Below, one piece after another: positions 20,387 through 29,088 of a stretch of 64,000 bases of DNA. The notes beneath the pieces are model-generated. The model did not search any database, had not been told where the DNA came from, and was given only the letters and a program-made list of their open reading frames with translations. The DNA is from Actinoplanes cyaneus. GTDB taxonomy: Bacteria > Actinomycetota > Actinomycetes > Mycobacteriales > Micromonosporaceae. Position 1 is the stretch's first letter; each line of letters starts with the position of its first letter. The stretch spans positions 1 through 64,000 of the forward strand of contig NZ_BOMH01000063.1 in NCBI RefSeq assembly GCF_016862095.1. Direction: 5' to 3'. Made by a program: the position numbers and the translations under genes.

Positions 20387-21573
20387 AGCGTAGGGCCGGT
20401 GGGGTCAGCATTCCGGCCGGGTGTGAGCGAGAGCAGCAACGCCGACAGGGCCGCGAAGAACGCCGCGCCCAGGTACACCAGCCCGGGCGAGGTCCACGCG
20501 AAGACCGCGCCGGCGGCCAGCGGCACCACGGTCTCGGCGACCGCGGCGAGGCTGGTCAGTCCGCCCTGCACGGTTCCCTGCTCGTCCGCGCCGATGCTGC
20601 GGGACAGCCAGGAGCTCGCCGCCGCGCCGGCCGTCGAGGACAGCACCGCCACCGCCTGCAGCAGGTAGAACATCCACGGGACGGTGACGAACGCGAACCC
20701 CGCGAAGACCAGGGCGCTGAGTGCCGTCCCGGCGACCGCGGCCGGCTTCTCGCCCAGCGCGCTGACCACCGGGCCGGTCGCCCGTGCCTGGAAGAGCGCC
20801 CCGGCCAGCGCGCCGGCCGCCATCACGACGCCCACCTGCGCGGTTCCCCACGCGAACTGGTAGGTCAGGAAGAACGCCCACGTCGACTGCTGGATCATGC
20901 GAGCCAGGTCGGCGTGCAGACGGGCGTGCGCGAGCCGTCCCAGGACCGGCCGTCCCAGGATCGCGGCGATCGCGGTGACCGGGTTGACCAGCCCTGGGGT
21001 CAACGGCGTGGTCCGGTCGCCGGGGCGGGACTCGGGCAGGACCAGCCGGCCGTAGGCGACGTTCGCGAACGACAGCCCGGCCGCGGCGAGAAAGGGCAGC
21101 CGCACGTCGACGGTGCCGAGCAGCCCGCCCATGATCGGCCCGGCGACGAAACCCAGGGCAAAGGCAGAGCCGATCATCCCGTACGCCCGTGGCCGCTCCC
21201 CGGGGGTGCAGACGTCCGCGACGTACGCGTTGACGACGGTGTTCGTCCCCGCACACGCACCGGCCACGGCGTGCACGATCAGAAGCGGCCACGGGCTGGA
21301 GGTGGCCGCGTGCGCGAGCCAGTCGAACCCGAGGCAGGTGAGGGACACCAGCAGGACGGGCCGGCGTCCGTACCGGTCGGAGAGTCGCCCGAGCAGCGGC
21401 GCGACGGCGAACTGCAGCAGGCCGAAGACCGACCCGAGCAGCCCCGACCACAGCGCCGCGTTCGCGGTGACCGAGGTCAGCAGGGCCGGCAGAATCGGCA
21501 CGACCAGGCCGAGCCCGAGCATGTCGACGAAGACGGTGATCAGCAGAAAGGAGAGGGCGGGTGCCCGGCGCAT
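20383..21573 (-). CDS. TetA-like major facilitator efflux transporter
   Basis: About 396 residues and 12 predicted membrane helices. ATG 21573 has AGGAG with ~7-nt spacing; a GTG at 21591 is less likely because that site would lie within the gene. The N-terminal DMLGLGLVVPILPALL, the loop 2-3 motif GRLSDRYGRRPVLL and the motif-C region GSAFALGFVAGPIMGGLLG are typical of the tetracycline-type drug:H+ antiporter subfamily. Substrate unknown. It is the first gene of a two-gene operon with the VOC protein and is divergent from the GNAT gene at 21691. Confidence 0.88.
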   Translation of the reverse strand: MRRAPALSFLLITVFVDMLGLGLVVPILPALLTSVTANAALWSGLLGSVFGLLQFAVAPLLGRLSDRYGRRPVLLVSLTCLGFDWLAHAATSSPWPLLIVHAVAGACAGTNTVVNAYVADVCTPGERPRAYGMIGSAFALGFVAGPIMGGLLGTVDVRLPFLAAAGLSFANVAYGRLVLPESRPGDRTTPLTPGLVNPVTAIAAILGRPVLGRLAHARLHADLARMIQQSTWAFFLTYQFAWGTAQVGVVMAAGALAGALFQARATGPVVSALGEKPAAVAGTALSALVFAGFAFVTVPWMFYLLQAVAVLSSTAGAAASSWLSRSIGADEQGTVQGGLTSLAAVAETVVPLAAGAVFAWTSPGLVYLGAAFFAALSALLLSLTPGRNADPTGPTL

Positions 21574-21690
21574 CGATGGCTCCTGAGTCACGAGAAGGGC
21601 AGGGGCCCCTCCCGACTCACGCCGCGAGCACGGAGGATCAGACTATCTGTGCTGTCAAATCATTTTCCGGTACGCGATACAGTCGCGTTC

Positions 21691-22377
21691 GTGATCATCG
21701 ACGACGCTGATGTCTACGTGACCAACGCGGCCGCCATGCTGTCCGGGATCGCCCGCGAAGCCCGTGATCACGGCGACCACGTGCGCGCCGAGCTGCCCGC
21801 CGTGACCCGGATCCTGCTGCGCCGCCCGGCCCCGATCGGCCCGCTGCTGGACGGTGTGCCCGGCCCGGTGACGATCGAGGACGTCTTCGGCCCGGAGGAG
21901 CCGGCCCCGTCGGCGACCGTCCTGCGCCTGCCGACCATGGTCCGCCCCGCCGGCCCGCCCGCGCAGGCCCCGCCGCCCGGCGTCGTGCAGGTGCGCGACG
22001 AGGACGGACTCGCCGTCGCCGAGCGGGTGATGATCGACGGTTTCCCGTTCCCGCGGTACCAGCCGGTGGTCCGCGGTCACGCGCTGCCGCCGCGGCTGCT
22101 GGGCCTGCCCGGCTGGCGCTTCTGGCTCGCGTACTCCGATGGTGAGCCGGCCGCCGCCGCCTACACCTTCGACGACGGCGCGGCCGTCGGGCTGTACTGG
22201 CTGGCCACCCTTGCGGAGTTCCGGTCCCGTGGTCTCGGGCGGGCGATCCTGAACCGCGCTTTCGAGGTCTACCCGGAGCAGCCGTTCACCCTCACGGCGA
22301 CGGAGGCCGGTCTCCCGCTCTACGAGTCGCTGGGCTTCCGCACCGTCGCCATCGCCACGTGGTACACGCGGTCCTGA
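21691..22377 (+). CDS. GNAT family N-acetyltransferase
   Basis: A 228-residue protein from GTG 21691. The GNAT domain is C-terminal (~120-228): VGLYWLATLAEFRSRGLGRAILNRAF contains beta4 and the R-x-x-G-L-G acetyl-CoA loop, and LPLYESLGFRTVAIATWY is the usual end. The first ~100 residues are a separate region with a Pro-rich linker (PAGPPAQAPPPG), perhaps a degenerate GNAT half. Substrate unknown. No ribosome binding site is apparent before the start, so a leaderless message is possible. It is divergent from the MFS/VOC operon. Confidence 0.85.
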   Translation: MIIDDADVYVTNAAAMLSGIAREARDHGDHVRAELPAVTRILLRRPAPIGPLLDGVPGPVTIEDVFGPEEPAPSATVLRLPTMVRPAGPPAQAPPPGVVQVRDEDGLAVAERVMIDGFPFPRYQPVVRGHALPPRLLGLPGWRFWLAYSDGEPAAAAYTFDDGAAVGLYWLATLAEFRSRGLGRAILNRAFEVYPEQPFTLTATEAGLPLYESLGFRTVAIATWYTRS

Positions 22378-22404
22378 GCGCTTCAGCTCGCAGGGTGTCG
22401 GGTC

Positions 22405-23051
22405 TCAACTGCCGCCCTGGTGGTCTTGAGTGACACCGATCAGCGACATCGCTTCGGACATCGGCACCGGGCGGCGGGACGCAGCGCTGATGTCCTTACC
22501 CTCCTCGGTCCACGGCGGAGGCCACGTGCTGATGGCTTGATCGAGTCGACACGCCTGGACTTCAGGTTCCCATCCCGGCCATCGCAGGTCCCGGTAGAAC
22601 GCTGCCGCCGCGCCGCTGATCATGGCAGCGAGCCAGTCGCCGTAGCCTTGCTCGCAGTCCTCCCAGCCCAGGGTGTCCGGGGCGAGATACCAGATGGTCG
22701 GCTTACCGGTGGCGTCCGGCATCCAGGCGAACTGCCCACCCAAGACGCCTGGGCCACGATGACACCGCCGGCGACGTTGTCATTGACCTCACCCAGGCTG
22801 GCCAGATGATGCTCGTCGTTGCCGGAACCCAAGATCCGCAGCCAACCGTGATCGAGTACGAGACCACCGCTGCGATGCACCACCGCACCCAGCCATGACC
22901 GCGTCGTCACCTGCGCCCGCAGCAGTTCCTCGTCGGCGCGTTGCGGGTCAGCGGCAAGCACGAGGGCCGGATACGGTGCCCCGGCGACAGCGGCCTCGAT
23001 CTCCGGCCATGCCGAATCATGCACGTCGATCAGATCCGTCAGCGGGCGCAC
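22405..23051 (-). pseudogene. DUF2625 family protein, one frameshift
   Basis: The start at 23051 gives MRPLTDLIDVHDSAWPEI, then VTTRSWLGAVVHRSGGL and VLDHGWLRILGSG, in frame to ~22749. The rest, VLGGQFAWMPDA, IWYLAPDTLGWEDCEQGYGDW, FYRDLRWPGWEPEV and PPPWTEEGKDISAASRRPVPM, is in another frame from 22746 to the stop at 22405. A single missing base at 22747-22748 (a Gly/Asp codon reduced to two bases) explains the break; together they make ~215 residues, the family length. DUF2625 has no established function. The gene is lower in GC than its surroundings. Confidence 0.85.
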
Positions 23052-23186
23052 GGTGGCACTTTACAGGCGGCAAACTCTGCTACTCCCGCGCTTCTCGGCA
23101 CAGGCGCGCACGATCGGCGGCCTGAGAGTAAGTGTCGTCGGAGGAACCTCGGGCCGGGTCACCGATTGGTCAGGCATGATCTTGGT

Positions 23187-24221
23187 GTGGTGACAGCGGA
23201 GGACTACCGATGGTTCCAGCGCGATGACAATGAACTCACGCTGGGTTTTTGCCTGTCCTTCATCAAAGGGCTTACGGCTGGTGAAGCGACCGGTCGGCTC
23301 GGAAACGTCGAACTCAGCGACACGACCGTGAGGGAGGTTCCTGGCGGAACGCTGATGCTGGAGCGTTACGGCGCTCTGGGAACCGATAGCCGGATCAGCG
23401 AACCCTTGTCCGCCGGCACCGACGTGGTCGTGGTCTTCGACAGCGAACACAGCGACGCGCAGTTGCAGTGGCTGCATGACGGTGACCTTCGGCTGGAGTG
23501 TGATCCCTACGCGGTGAACTGGAGATCGGGCAGTGACCCCGACGCGCTGCTCGGCCCGATGCGCGAGCTTGGGTTCAACTTCAGCGCGGCCGACGAGCCG
23601 GACGACCCGGCATGGGTCTACGACGAGGACGCGGTACTGCGAGCATTCGCCCTCGCCGAGCAGGTGACCGGAGTCAAGTTCCCGGAGGAACTGGTGCCGG
23701 TCGAGGCACCCGAGGACGAGCCGGAGGATGTTTGGGATGGTGTCAGCTTGCCCGACGACCGGATGCGGGCCGCCGGCACCAGCGGCGCGGACCTGGCTGG
23801 CACGGACCTGCCTCTACTGCGCGCGCTGTTCCAGGCAGGGGACGCGGTATGCCAGGAGATCGCCCGGTGGGCCGAAGAATGGGCGTTCGACGAGGCCGAG
23901 GTCGCCGGGCGACCACACGCCGAGGAGGTTCTCGCCGCTCTTCGTTCCGGCGATGACGTCCCAGATCTGCTGATCTTCCAAGTCTCCCGGCACCTGGATC
24001 CACGGCCGATGATGCCAACCCGAGAGGCCGACGGCCGGCTGGACCGCGGAAGCCGGCACTCGCTCTTCCTGGAGATGCTGCACAACCGAGGCAACACCCA
24101 TCCGCTCGCCGCAGCGTGTGACGCGCTGGCCGCAGCTGCTGCCCTTGACGCCGGCCGCGTCCACCGATTGCACGCCGATCTGCGGCGCACCTTCCCCCAA
24201 CTCGACACGACGGGTCACTAG
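23187..24221 (+). CDS. DUF6461-like protein
   Basis: About 344 residues from GTG 23187 (or 23190); longer upstream frames look like non-coding shadow. The N-terminal ~150 residues (ELTLGFCLSFIKGLTAGEATGRLG, then LMLERYGALG and DVVVVFDSEH) resemble DUF6461, an actinobacterial domain of unknown function. Residues ~165-344 form an Asp/Glu-rich helical second half (LAEQVTGVKFPEELVPVEAPEDEPED). No motif indicates an enzyme. It is divergent from the broken DUF2625 gene, and both belong to a lower-GC patch of orphan genes. Confidence 0.6.
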   Translation: MVTAEDYRWFQRDDNELTLGFCLSFIKGLTAGEATGRLGNVELSDTTVREVPGGTLMLERYGALGTDSRISEPLSAGTDVVVVFDSEHSDAQLQWLHDGDLRLECDPYAVNWRSGSDPDALLGPMRELGFNFSAADEPDDPAWVYDEDAVLRAFALAEQVTGVKFPEELVPVEAPEDEPEDVWDGVSLPDDRMRAAGTSGADLAGTDLPLLRALFQAGDAVCQEIARWAEEWAFDEAEVAGRPHAEEVLAALRSGDDVPDLLIFQVSRHLDPRPMMPTREADGRLDRGSRHSLFLEMLHNRGNTHPLAAACDALAAAAALDAGRVHRLHADLRRTFPQLDTTGH

Positions 24222-24240
24222 GACACGTCCGGCCGCGGTA

Positions 24241-24453
24241 ACCACGGTGGCGGCCGGCCTTGGGCTGCGGGCTGGTCCTCACCGTGGTGACGCCGCCGCC
24301 AGAACCACGGTGAGCACCAGCCGGAAGCGCGCTGGCTCTGACCGTGGTCATGCAGGACGAACAGCCACGGTGAGGACCAACTGCGGGCCGTGGGCCGGCC
24401 GCCACGGTGGTTTCGGCGGCGGCATCACCACGGTGAGCGCCAGCCGGAAGCGC
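24241..24453. repeat. ~61-bp repeat array with alternating CCACGGTG and CACCGTGG motifs
   Basis: CCACGGTG occurs at about 24242, 24305, 24365 and 24428 (spacing 60-63 bp), and the inverted-type motif CACCGTGG, or the partly symmetric CCACGGTGG, lies between each pair at about 24280, 24340 and 24402. Two 27-bp copies (24304-24330 and 24427-24453) differ at one base and continue into CCAGCCGGAAGCGC. The inverse copies read GCTGGTCCTCACCGTGG. The array fills most of the 390 bp between the DUF6461-like gene and the L,D-transpeptidase. Not CRISPR: no conserved repeats with unique spacers. Confidence 0.7.
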
Positions 24454-24612
24454 AACCTCGCGCGCTGGTTGTCCGGCCGCGGAGTCCGCCTTCGATCCGC
24501 TACGACCACGCCCGCCAGGGCGGCACCCTGCGTCGTTCGGCGGCGGTCAGGGTGTTCGGGCGTGCGAAAGGGACCTGGTTGATTCGCCGGGTAGACCCTA
24601 AGGTGGGTGGTT

Positions 24613-25362
24613 GTGCGCAGGCTTATGGCAGTGCTGACCCTGGTGACAGCGGCAATCCTGGCCCCCGCGACCCCGGCGGCCGCCGCGCTGCCGAGCGGGC
24701 TCAAACACGTCGGCAACGCCCGGCAGTTGATCGTGGTGACCGGGCACGGGTGGAAGTCGACCGGCGCCACCGTGCGGGCCTACCAGCGCAACGCCGCCGG
24801 CACGTGGCGGCAGGTGTTCGCGACCATGCCGGCCCGGGTCGGTTACCACGGCTGGGCCTGGGCGTCCCGCCGGGTTCAGGACACCGGGACGACGCCGGCC
24901 GGCACGTTCACGATCACGCAGGCGTTCGGGGTGCGAGCCAATCCGGGGACGAAACTGCCGTACCGCAAGGTGGACGGCAACGACTACTGGGTCGGTGACA
25001 AGCGCGACCCCCGGACGTACAACCTCTTCGAGCCTTCCGCGTCGAAGAACCGCACCTGGCGCGTCGCCGAGGCCGAGCGTCTCGCGGCGTACCCGACGCA
25101 GTACGCCTACGCCGCGGTGATCGACTTCAACCGTCCGGCCGGTGTCCACTGGGACGCCCGGCGCGGGGAGTACGTCACCAGCACCCCGTCGCACGTCGGC
25201 CGGGGCTCCGCGGTGTTCCTGCATGCCAGCGGCAAGGGCTCGACCGCGGGCTGCGTGTCGGTCAGCCGCGCCAACGTCGCCGCCCTGCTCAAATGGATGA
25301 GCCCGGCCCAGCACCCGCGGATCGTGATGGCCCCGACCGCCGCCGATCTGCGCAAAGCCTGA
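24613..25362 (+). CDS. secreted L,D-transpeptidase family protein
   Basis: About 249 residues from GTG 24613 (AAGGTGGG upstream; GTG 24607 is an alternative). A signal peptide of ~27 residues ends at TPAAAA. The YkuD-type catalytic pattern is at the C-terminal side: VFLHASGKGSTAGCVSVS has the His and the nucleophilic Cys (~residues 208-221). The central region (TPAGTFTITQAFG) is a known pattern of L,D-transpeptidases of the ErfK/YkuD type, which cross-link or anchor peptidoglycan. The protein is likely periplasmic or wall-associated. The gene follows the repeat array directly. Confidence 0.88.
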   Translation: MRRLMAVLTLVTAAILAPATPAAAALPSGLKHVGNARQLIVVTGHGWKSTGATVRAYQRNAAGTWRQVFATMPARVGYHGWAWASRRVQDTGTTPAGTFTITQAFGVRANPGTKLPYRKVDGNDYWVGDKRDPRTYNLFEPSASKNRTWRVAEAERLAAYPTQYAYAAVIDFNRPAGVHWDARRGEYVTSTPSHVGRGSAVFLHASGKGSTAGCVSVSRANVAALLKWMSPAQHPRIVMAPTAADLRKA

Positions 25363-25479
25363 TGCGGGTCCGGTGAACCGGGACTCGATCGCCCGCCCGT
25401 TCCCGTGTCGGAGGTCGAATCCGGCATGGACGTATGACACTGTGCTGCAGATCGGGTTTTCGGCGGAGGGGACGACGGC

Positions 25480-26010
25480 GTGGCAACGACGCGAACGGAC
25501 TGGCGGGAACGGGTCACCGCGGAGGAGATCCGCGCGGTGTGGGGTGACCGGCTCGAGCCGGTCGACGCGGCGCTGCTCCACCCCGGTCTCTCCGAGTCGG
25601 TGCGGGACTTCCTGACCACGGTGGGTCTGCCGACGCTGAAGGTGCGCGACCTGGTCCCGGTCCGCGACGAGCGGCTGGGGACGACGACCGAGCACGACGC
25701 CCGGCCGTACGTGCCGTTGCTCGTGAGCACCAACGACCGGTACCGCCTCGGCGTCGACCCGGACACCGACCGGGTCGTCTACCTGGCCGCCGACCCCGAG
25801 TTCGACCAGTACGTCAACGCGCACCCGGCCCTGTTCGTCTACTTCCTCGGCGTCTTCGTGACCCGTTTCTGGGAGCGCCCGGAGCCGACCGAGGAGATCG
25901 GCGGGCGTTTCGTCGCTGACATGTACTCCGACCTGGAGCACCGCGACCCGGAGTCGGTCGACGAGACCACCTGGTGGACCGCCCAGCTCACTCAGGCCGA
26001 GACAGACTGA
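25480..26010 (+). CDS. SUKH-4-like immunity family protein
   Basis: A 176-residue protein from GTG 25480. The order of a DFLTTVGLPTL helix-turn, a YVPLLVS strand, RLGVDPDTDRVVYLA and a NAHPALFVYFLGVFVTRFW helix matches SUKH-4 family immunity proteins. Those neutralise toxins of polymorphic systems or occur as orphan paralogues. No toxin or secretion gene is nearby. It ends 61 bp before the CoA-transferase gene on the same strand, but that spacing includes a separate start signal (CGGGAGGACGC). Confidence 0.65.
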   Translation: MATTRTDWRERVTAEEIRAVWGDRLEPVDAALLHPGLSESVRDFLTTVGLPTLKVRDLVPVRDERLGTTTEHDARPYVPLLVSTNDRYRLGVDPDTDRVVYLAADPEFDQYVNAHPALFVYFLGVFVTRFWERPEPTEEIGGRFVADMYSDLEHRDPESVDETTWWTAQLTQAETD

Positions 26011-26071
26011 GCGCCGGCCGGAGCGGCGTACCGCAATCGGGTCTGCTCTCAGCTCCTCGGGAGGACGCATC

Positions 26072-27193
26072 GTGACCGCGCCGCTGGCGGGACTGGTCGT
26101 GGCGGATTTCAGCCGGGTGCTCGCCGGGCCGCTCGCCACCATGACCCTCGCCGACCTCGGAGCGACGGTGATCAAGGTCGAGCGGCCCGGCACGGGTGAC
26201 GACACCCGCGCTTGGGGGCCGCCGTGGGGTGCGACCTCGTCGTCCTACTTCGAGGGGCTGAACCGGAGCAAGCACAGCATCGCGCTCGACCTCGCCGATC
26301 CCGCCGACCGGCGGACCGCCGTGCAGCTGGCGGAGCGCGCCGACGTGCTGGTGCAGAATCTCGACCTGACCGGTTTCGGTCTGGGCTACGAGCACGTGCG
26401 GGCCATGAATCCCGGTGTCGTCTACTGCGAGGTCACCGGGTTCGGGCCGGACATGGGCCTGCCCGGGTACGACTTCGTGGTGCAGGCCGTCGGCGGGCTG
26501 ATGAGCATCACCGGCGAGGCGGACGGTGCGCCGCTCAAGGTCGGGGTGGCGCTGGTGGACGTGCTGACCGCCAAGGACGCGACGATCGGGATCCTGGCCG
26601 CGCTGCATCGGCGGCGGGAGACCGGCCTCGGCGATCACGTGCGGGTCGATCTGCTGTCGAGTCTGCTCGGCGGGCTCGTCAACCAGGCGTCCGGTTACCT
26701 GGCCACCGGGGTGGCACCGAGGCGGATGGGCAACCGGCATCCGTCGATCGCGCCCTACGAGACGCTGCGCTGCGCCGACGTCCCCATCGCGGTGGCCTGC
26801 GGCAACGATCGGCAGTTCGAGCGGCTCTGCGCGGTGCTGGGCAGGCCGGCGCTCGCCGGGGACGCCCGGTTCGCCGGCAACCCGTCCCGGGTCGCGCACC
26901 GCGAGGAGCTCGCCGCCGAGCTGGAAGCGGCCCTGGCGGCCGAGCCCGCGGCGGTCTGGGAGCGGCGGCTGACCGCGGCGGGCGTTGCCGCCGGGGTGGT
27001 GCGCGACATCGGCCAGGCGATCGATCGGGCCGATGCGCTCGGCCTGGAGCCGCTGATCGGCGGCCAGATCCGGCATCCGGTGCGGTATGCCGCCGCGACC
27101 ACCACGTCGCCGGGCCGGCCGCCGCGGCTGGGCGAGCACACCGATCGCGTACGGGCGTGGCTCTCCGGGGCGAATCCCGGTGAACCTCTCTGA
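26072..27193 (+). CDS. CaiB/BaiF family CoA-transferase
   Basis: A 373-residue protein of usual class III length, start GTG 26072. MTAPLAGLVVADFSRVLAGPLATMTLADLGATVIKVERPGTGD-type N-terminus (in shorter form LVVADFSRVLAGPL), then RSKHSIALDL and ADVLVQNLDLTG are family signatures. The catalytic Asp is expected in the segment PLKVGVALVDVLTA (~residue 165). The enzyme transfers CoA between carboxylates; partner acids are unknown. Followed 43 bp on by an alpha/beta hydrolase-like gene on the same strand. Confidence 0.88.
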   Translation: MTAPLAGLVVADFSRVLAGPLATMTLADLGATVIKVERPGTGDDTRAWGPPWGATSSSYFEGLNRSKHSIALDLADPADRRTAVQLAERADVLVQNLDLTGFGLGYEHVRAMNPGVVYCEVTGFGPDMGLPGYDFVVQAVGGLMSITGEADGAPLKVGVALVDVLTAKDATIGILAALHRRRETGLGDHVRVDLLSSLLGGLVNQASGYLATGVAPRRMGNRHPSIAPYETLRCADVPIAVACGNDRQFERLCAVLGRPALAGDARFAGNPSRVAHREELAAELEAALAAEPAAVWERRLTAAGVAAGVVRDIGQAIDRADALGLEPLIGGQIRHPVRYAAATTTSPGRPPRLGEHTDRVRAWLSGANPGEPL

Positions 27194-27236
27194 CCTGCCG
27201 GATTCGGTCAGTCGCCGCTGGGTATCAGTGGCAACC

Positions 27237-27953
27237 ATGCGGATTCATGCGGCGGGCGCTCTGCTCGACGGGCACCTGACCACCCCTGCGGCCGCCCCGG
27301 CGCTGGTCCTGTTCACCCAGAGCAGCCCGCGGGACGACGCCGTCGCCGGGGTGCTGCACGATCGTGGCATGGCGACGCTGCTGATCGAGCCGCTGACCCC
27401 GCCGGAACGGGCCGACGAGGGGCGGCGCTTCGACGTCGACCTGCTCGCCGACCGGGTGATCGGGGTGCTCCGCAAGCTGCGCGCCCAGCCGGTGACCGCG
27501 CGTCTGCCGATCGGCCTGTTCGGGGCGGGCGTGAACGCCGCCGCCGCGCTGGTGGCGGCCGCGGCCCGGCCCGGTGACGTGCAGGCGGTCGTCACCCGCG
27601 GTGGCCGCGCCGACCTGGCCGGTGGCGCGCTCGCCCAGTTGCAGGCGCCGACGCTGCTGATCGTCGGGGAGCGCGACCCGCGGCTGCGCACCCTGAACGA
27701 GGAGGCCCGCCGGGTGATGCGGTCCCGTGCGGACCTGTGCGTCATCCCGGACGGAGACCGATTCTTCAGCGACCCGGAAGCGTTGCGGCAGGTCGCGATC
27801 CAGGCCGGCGACTGGTTCGCCGAGCATCTCGCCGCGCCGGTGCCCGAGCGCGCTCCGGAGGTCGACTCGGCGCTGCCGCTCGAGCGGCCCGGTCTCCTGG
27901 ACTTCTTCCCGCCGCCGTCCTCGGCGGACGAGCGCTGCCCCGACGATGCCTGA
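27237..27953 (+). CDS. alpha/beta-hydrolase-like protein, nucleophile lost
   Basis: A 238-residue protein from ATG 27237 (GTG 27228 possible). It resembles the dienelactone-hydrolase-type proteins of actinomycetes: ALVLFTQSSPRDDAVAGVLHDRG near the start, LPIGLFGAGVNAAAALVAAAA at the nucleophile elbow, and APTLLIVGERDPRL. In relatives the elbow reads G-A-S-T-G with Ser as nucleophile; here it is G-A-G-V-N, so the catalytic Ser is absent. It may be a non-catalytic paralogue. It lies between the CoA-transferase and the FAD oxidoreductase genes on the same strand. Confidence 0.75.
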   Translation: MRIHAAGALLDGHLTTPAAAPALVLFTQSSPRDDAVAGVLHDRGMATLLIEPLTPPERADEGRRFDVDLLADRVIGVLRKLRAQPVTARLPIGLFGAGVNAAAALVAAAARPGDVQAVVTRGGRADLAGGALAQLQAPTLLIVGERDPRLRTLNEEARRVMRSRADLCVIPDGDRFFSDPEALRQVAIQAGDWFAEHLAAPVPERAPEVDSALPLERPGLLDFFPPPSSADERCPDDA

Positions 27954-27975
27954 GCGACGCTGCTAGCGTCCAGGG

Positions 27976-29019
27976 ATGAGGGTTGCGGTGATCGGTGGAG
28001 GGGTCGTCGGCCTGTCGGCGACCGTGGCGCTGCTCCGGCGGGGCATCGACGTGCGGTGCTACGAGCCGGGCATCCCGATGGGCGAACGCTCGGTGGGGGA
28101 CACCCGGATCTTCCGGCTGGCCCACGCGTACCCGGACATGGTGGAGCTTGCCGCGCGGGCCCGCACGCTGTTCAGCGAGTGGAGCGAGCTGGCCGGCGCC
28201 GCGCTCGTCGACGAGACCGGCACGGTGGTCAGCGGCGCCGGCGCGCGGGAGTGGGCGGCCGCGATGGCCGCTGCCGGCGCGGCCCACGAGCTGGTCGAGC
28301 CCGGCTCGTCGCTGCTGAGGCTGCCGGCCACGACCTTCGCCGGGCCGGCGCTGGTGGACCCGGCCGGTGGCGTGATCCGCGTCGACCGGATCCGATCCTT
28401 CCTGGTCGCGGGGGCCGGCAACCGCCTGCGGCAGGCTCGGGTCGATGCTCTGGAAGAGACGATTGCGGGGGTACGGGTCGTGTCCGGCCCCGACGCCGAC
28501 ACGTTCGACACCGCGCTGATCTGTGCGGGTGCCGGCACCTCGGCCCTCGCGGCCGGCGTGGGGATCGACACCCCGTCCGCGCTGGAGCACCACCTGCGGG
28601 TCAGCTTCCCGATCCGCCCGGGCGCGCCCGAGCCGTTGCAGTGCTGGATCACCGGCGAGTCGGCCGGGGTCCTCGGGACCTACCAGCACCGGGCCGCCGA
28701 AGGCTCGTGGGCGGTCGGCGGCGAGATCGGCGCGGCGCTGGTCGGCTGGGAGGGCGGGCGGCAGGCCGCGGAACGCGCGTCGCTGGAGGTCCTCACGGCG
28801 TACGTCGCCGAGCATCTGCCGTTCGTCGAGCCGCGCCCGGTCGCGACGGTCTACTGCGCGCACCACCCGGACCTCGGTGACGGTCTGCGGTTCGTACGCC
28901 GGGGAAGGATCCTCGCGATGTACGGCGAGAACCTGATGAAGTTCGCCCCGCTGCTGGGTGAGACGCTCGCCGTGGCCTGTGCCGACGGTTCTACACCCGG
29001 GAACGCCGGGCCTTCCTGA
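27976..29019 (+). CDS. FAD-dependent amine/amino-acid oxidase-like oxidoreductase
   Basis: A 347-residue protein. ATG 27976 starts VAVIGGGVVGLSATVALLRRGIDV, the GxGxxG dinucleotide site of the DAO/sarcosine-oxidase fold, with an Arg/Glu-rich continuation. The body includes the GDTRIFRLAHAYPDMV segment as in N-methyltryptophan/sarcosine oxidases and RILAMYGENLMKFAPLLGE near the C-terminus. A covalent flavin Cys is not evident. Substrate unknown. Its stop codon lies inside the Zur-like box at 29017-29031. Confidence 0.8.
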   Translation: MRVAVIGGGVVGLSATVALLRRGIDVRCYEPGIPMGERSVGDTRIFRLAHAYPDMVELAARARTLFSEWSELAGAALVDETGTVVSGAGAREWAAAMAAAGAAHELVEPGSSLLRLPATTFAGPALVDPAGGVIRVDRIRSFLVAGAGNRLRQARVDALEETIAGVRVVSGPDADTFDTALICAGAGTSALAAGVGIDTPSALEHHLRVSFPIRPGAPEPLQCWITGESAGVLGTYQHRAAEGSWAVGGEIGAALVGWEGGRQAAERASLEVLTAYVAEHLPFVEPRPVATVYCAHHPDLGDGLRFVRRGRILAMYGENLMKFAPLLGETLAVACADGSTPGNAGPS

Positions 29020-29031
29020 AAACGGTTTTCA
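29017..29031. promoter_or_regulatory. Zur-like operator (7-1-7 palindrome)
   Basis: TGAAAACGGTTTTCA is a perfect 7-1-7 inverted repeat. It matches the actinobacterial Zur box pattern (TGAAAATGATTTTCA type). It overlaps the FAD oxidoreductase stop and sits 58 bp upstream of the CooC-like ATPase start. Zn-dependent control is inferred. Confidence 0.6.
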
Positions 29032-29052
29032 TAGCGAATTGGCGTGTTCCGC

Positions 29053-29081
29053 TTGTCAGGGGGCGGAGCTGTCTCTACCGT
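29053..29081 (+). promoter_or_regulatory. candidate promoter for the CooC-like gene
   Basis: TTGTCA at 29053-29058 and TACCGT at 29076-29081, 17 bp apart, fit a sigma-70-type promoter. The predicted transcription start is about 29088, at the ATG 29089, so a leaderless message is expected, consistent with the lack of a ribosome binding site. Confidence 0.5.
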
Positions 29082-29088
29082 CCTGGTA

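Noticed and set aside
24241..24453. 61-bp array as CRISPR or as a coding repeat
   Set aside because: Repeat motifs are short and alternate in orientation, and frames across it have no ribosome binding site or family.
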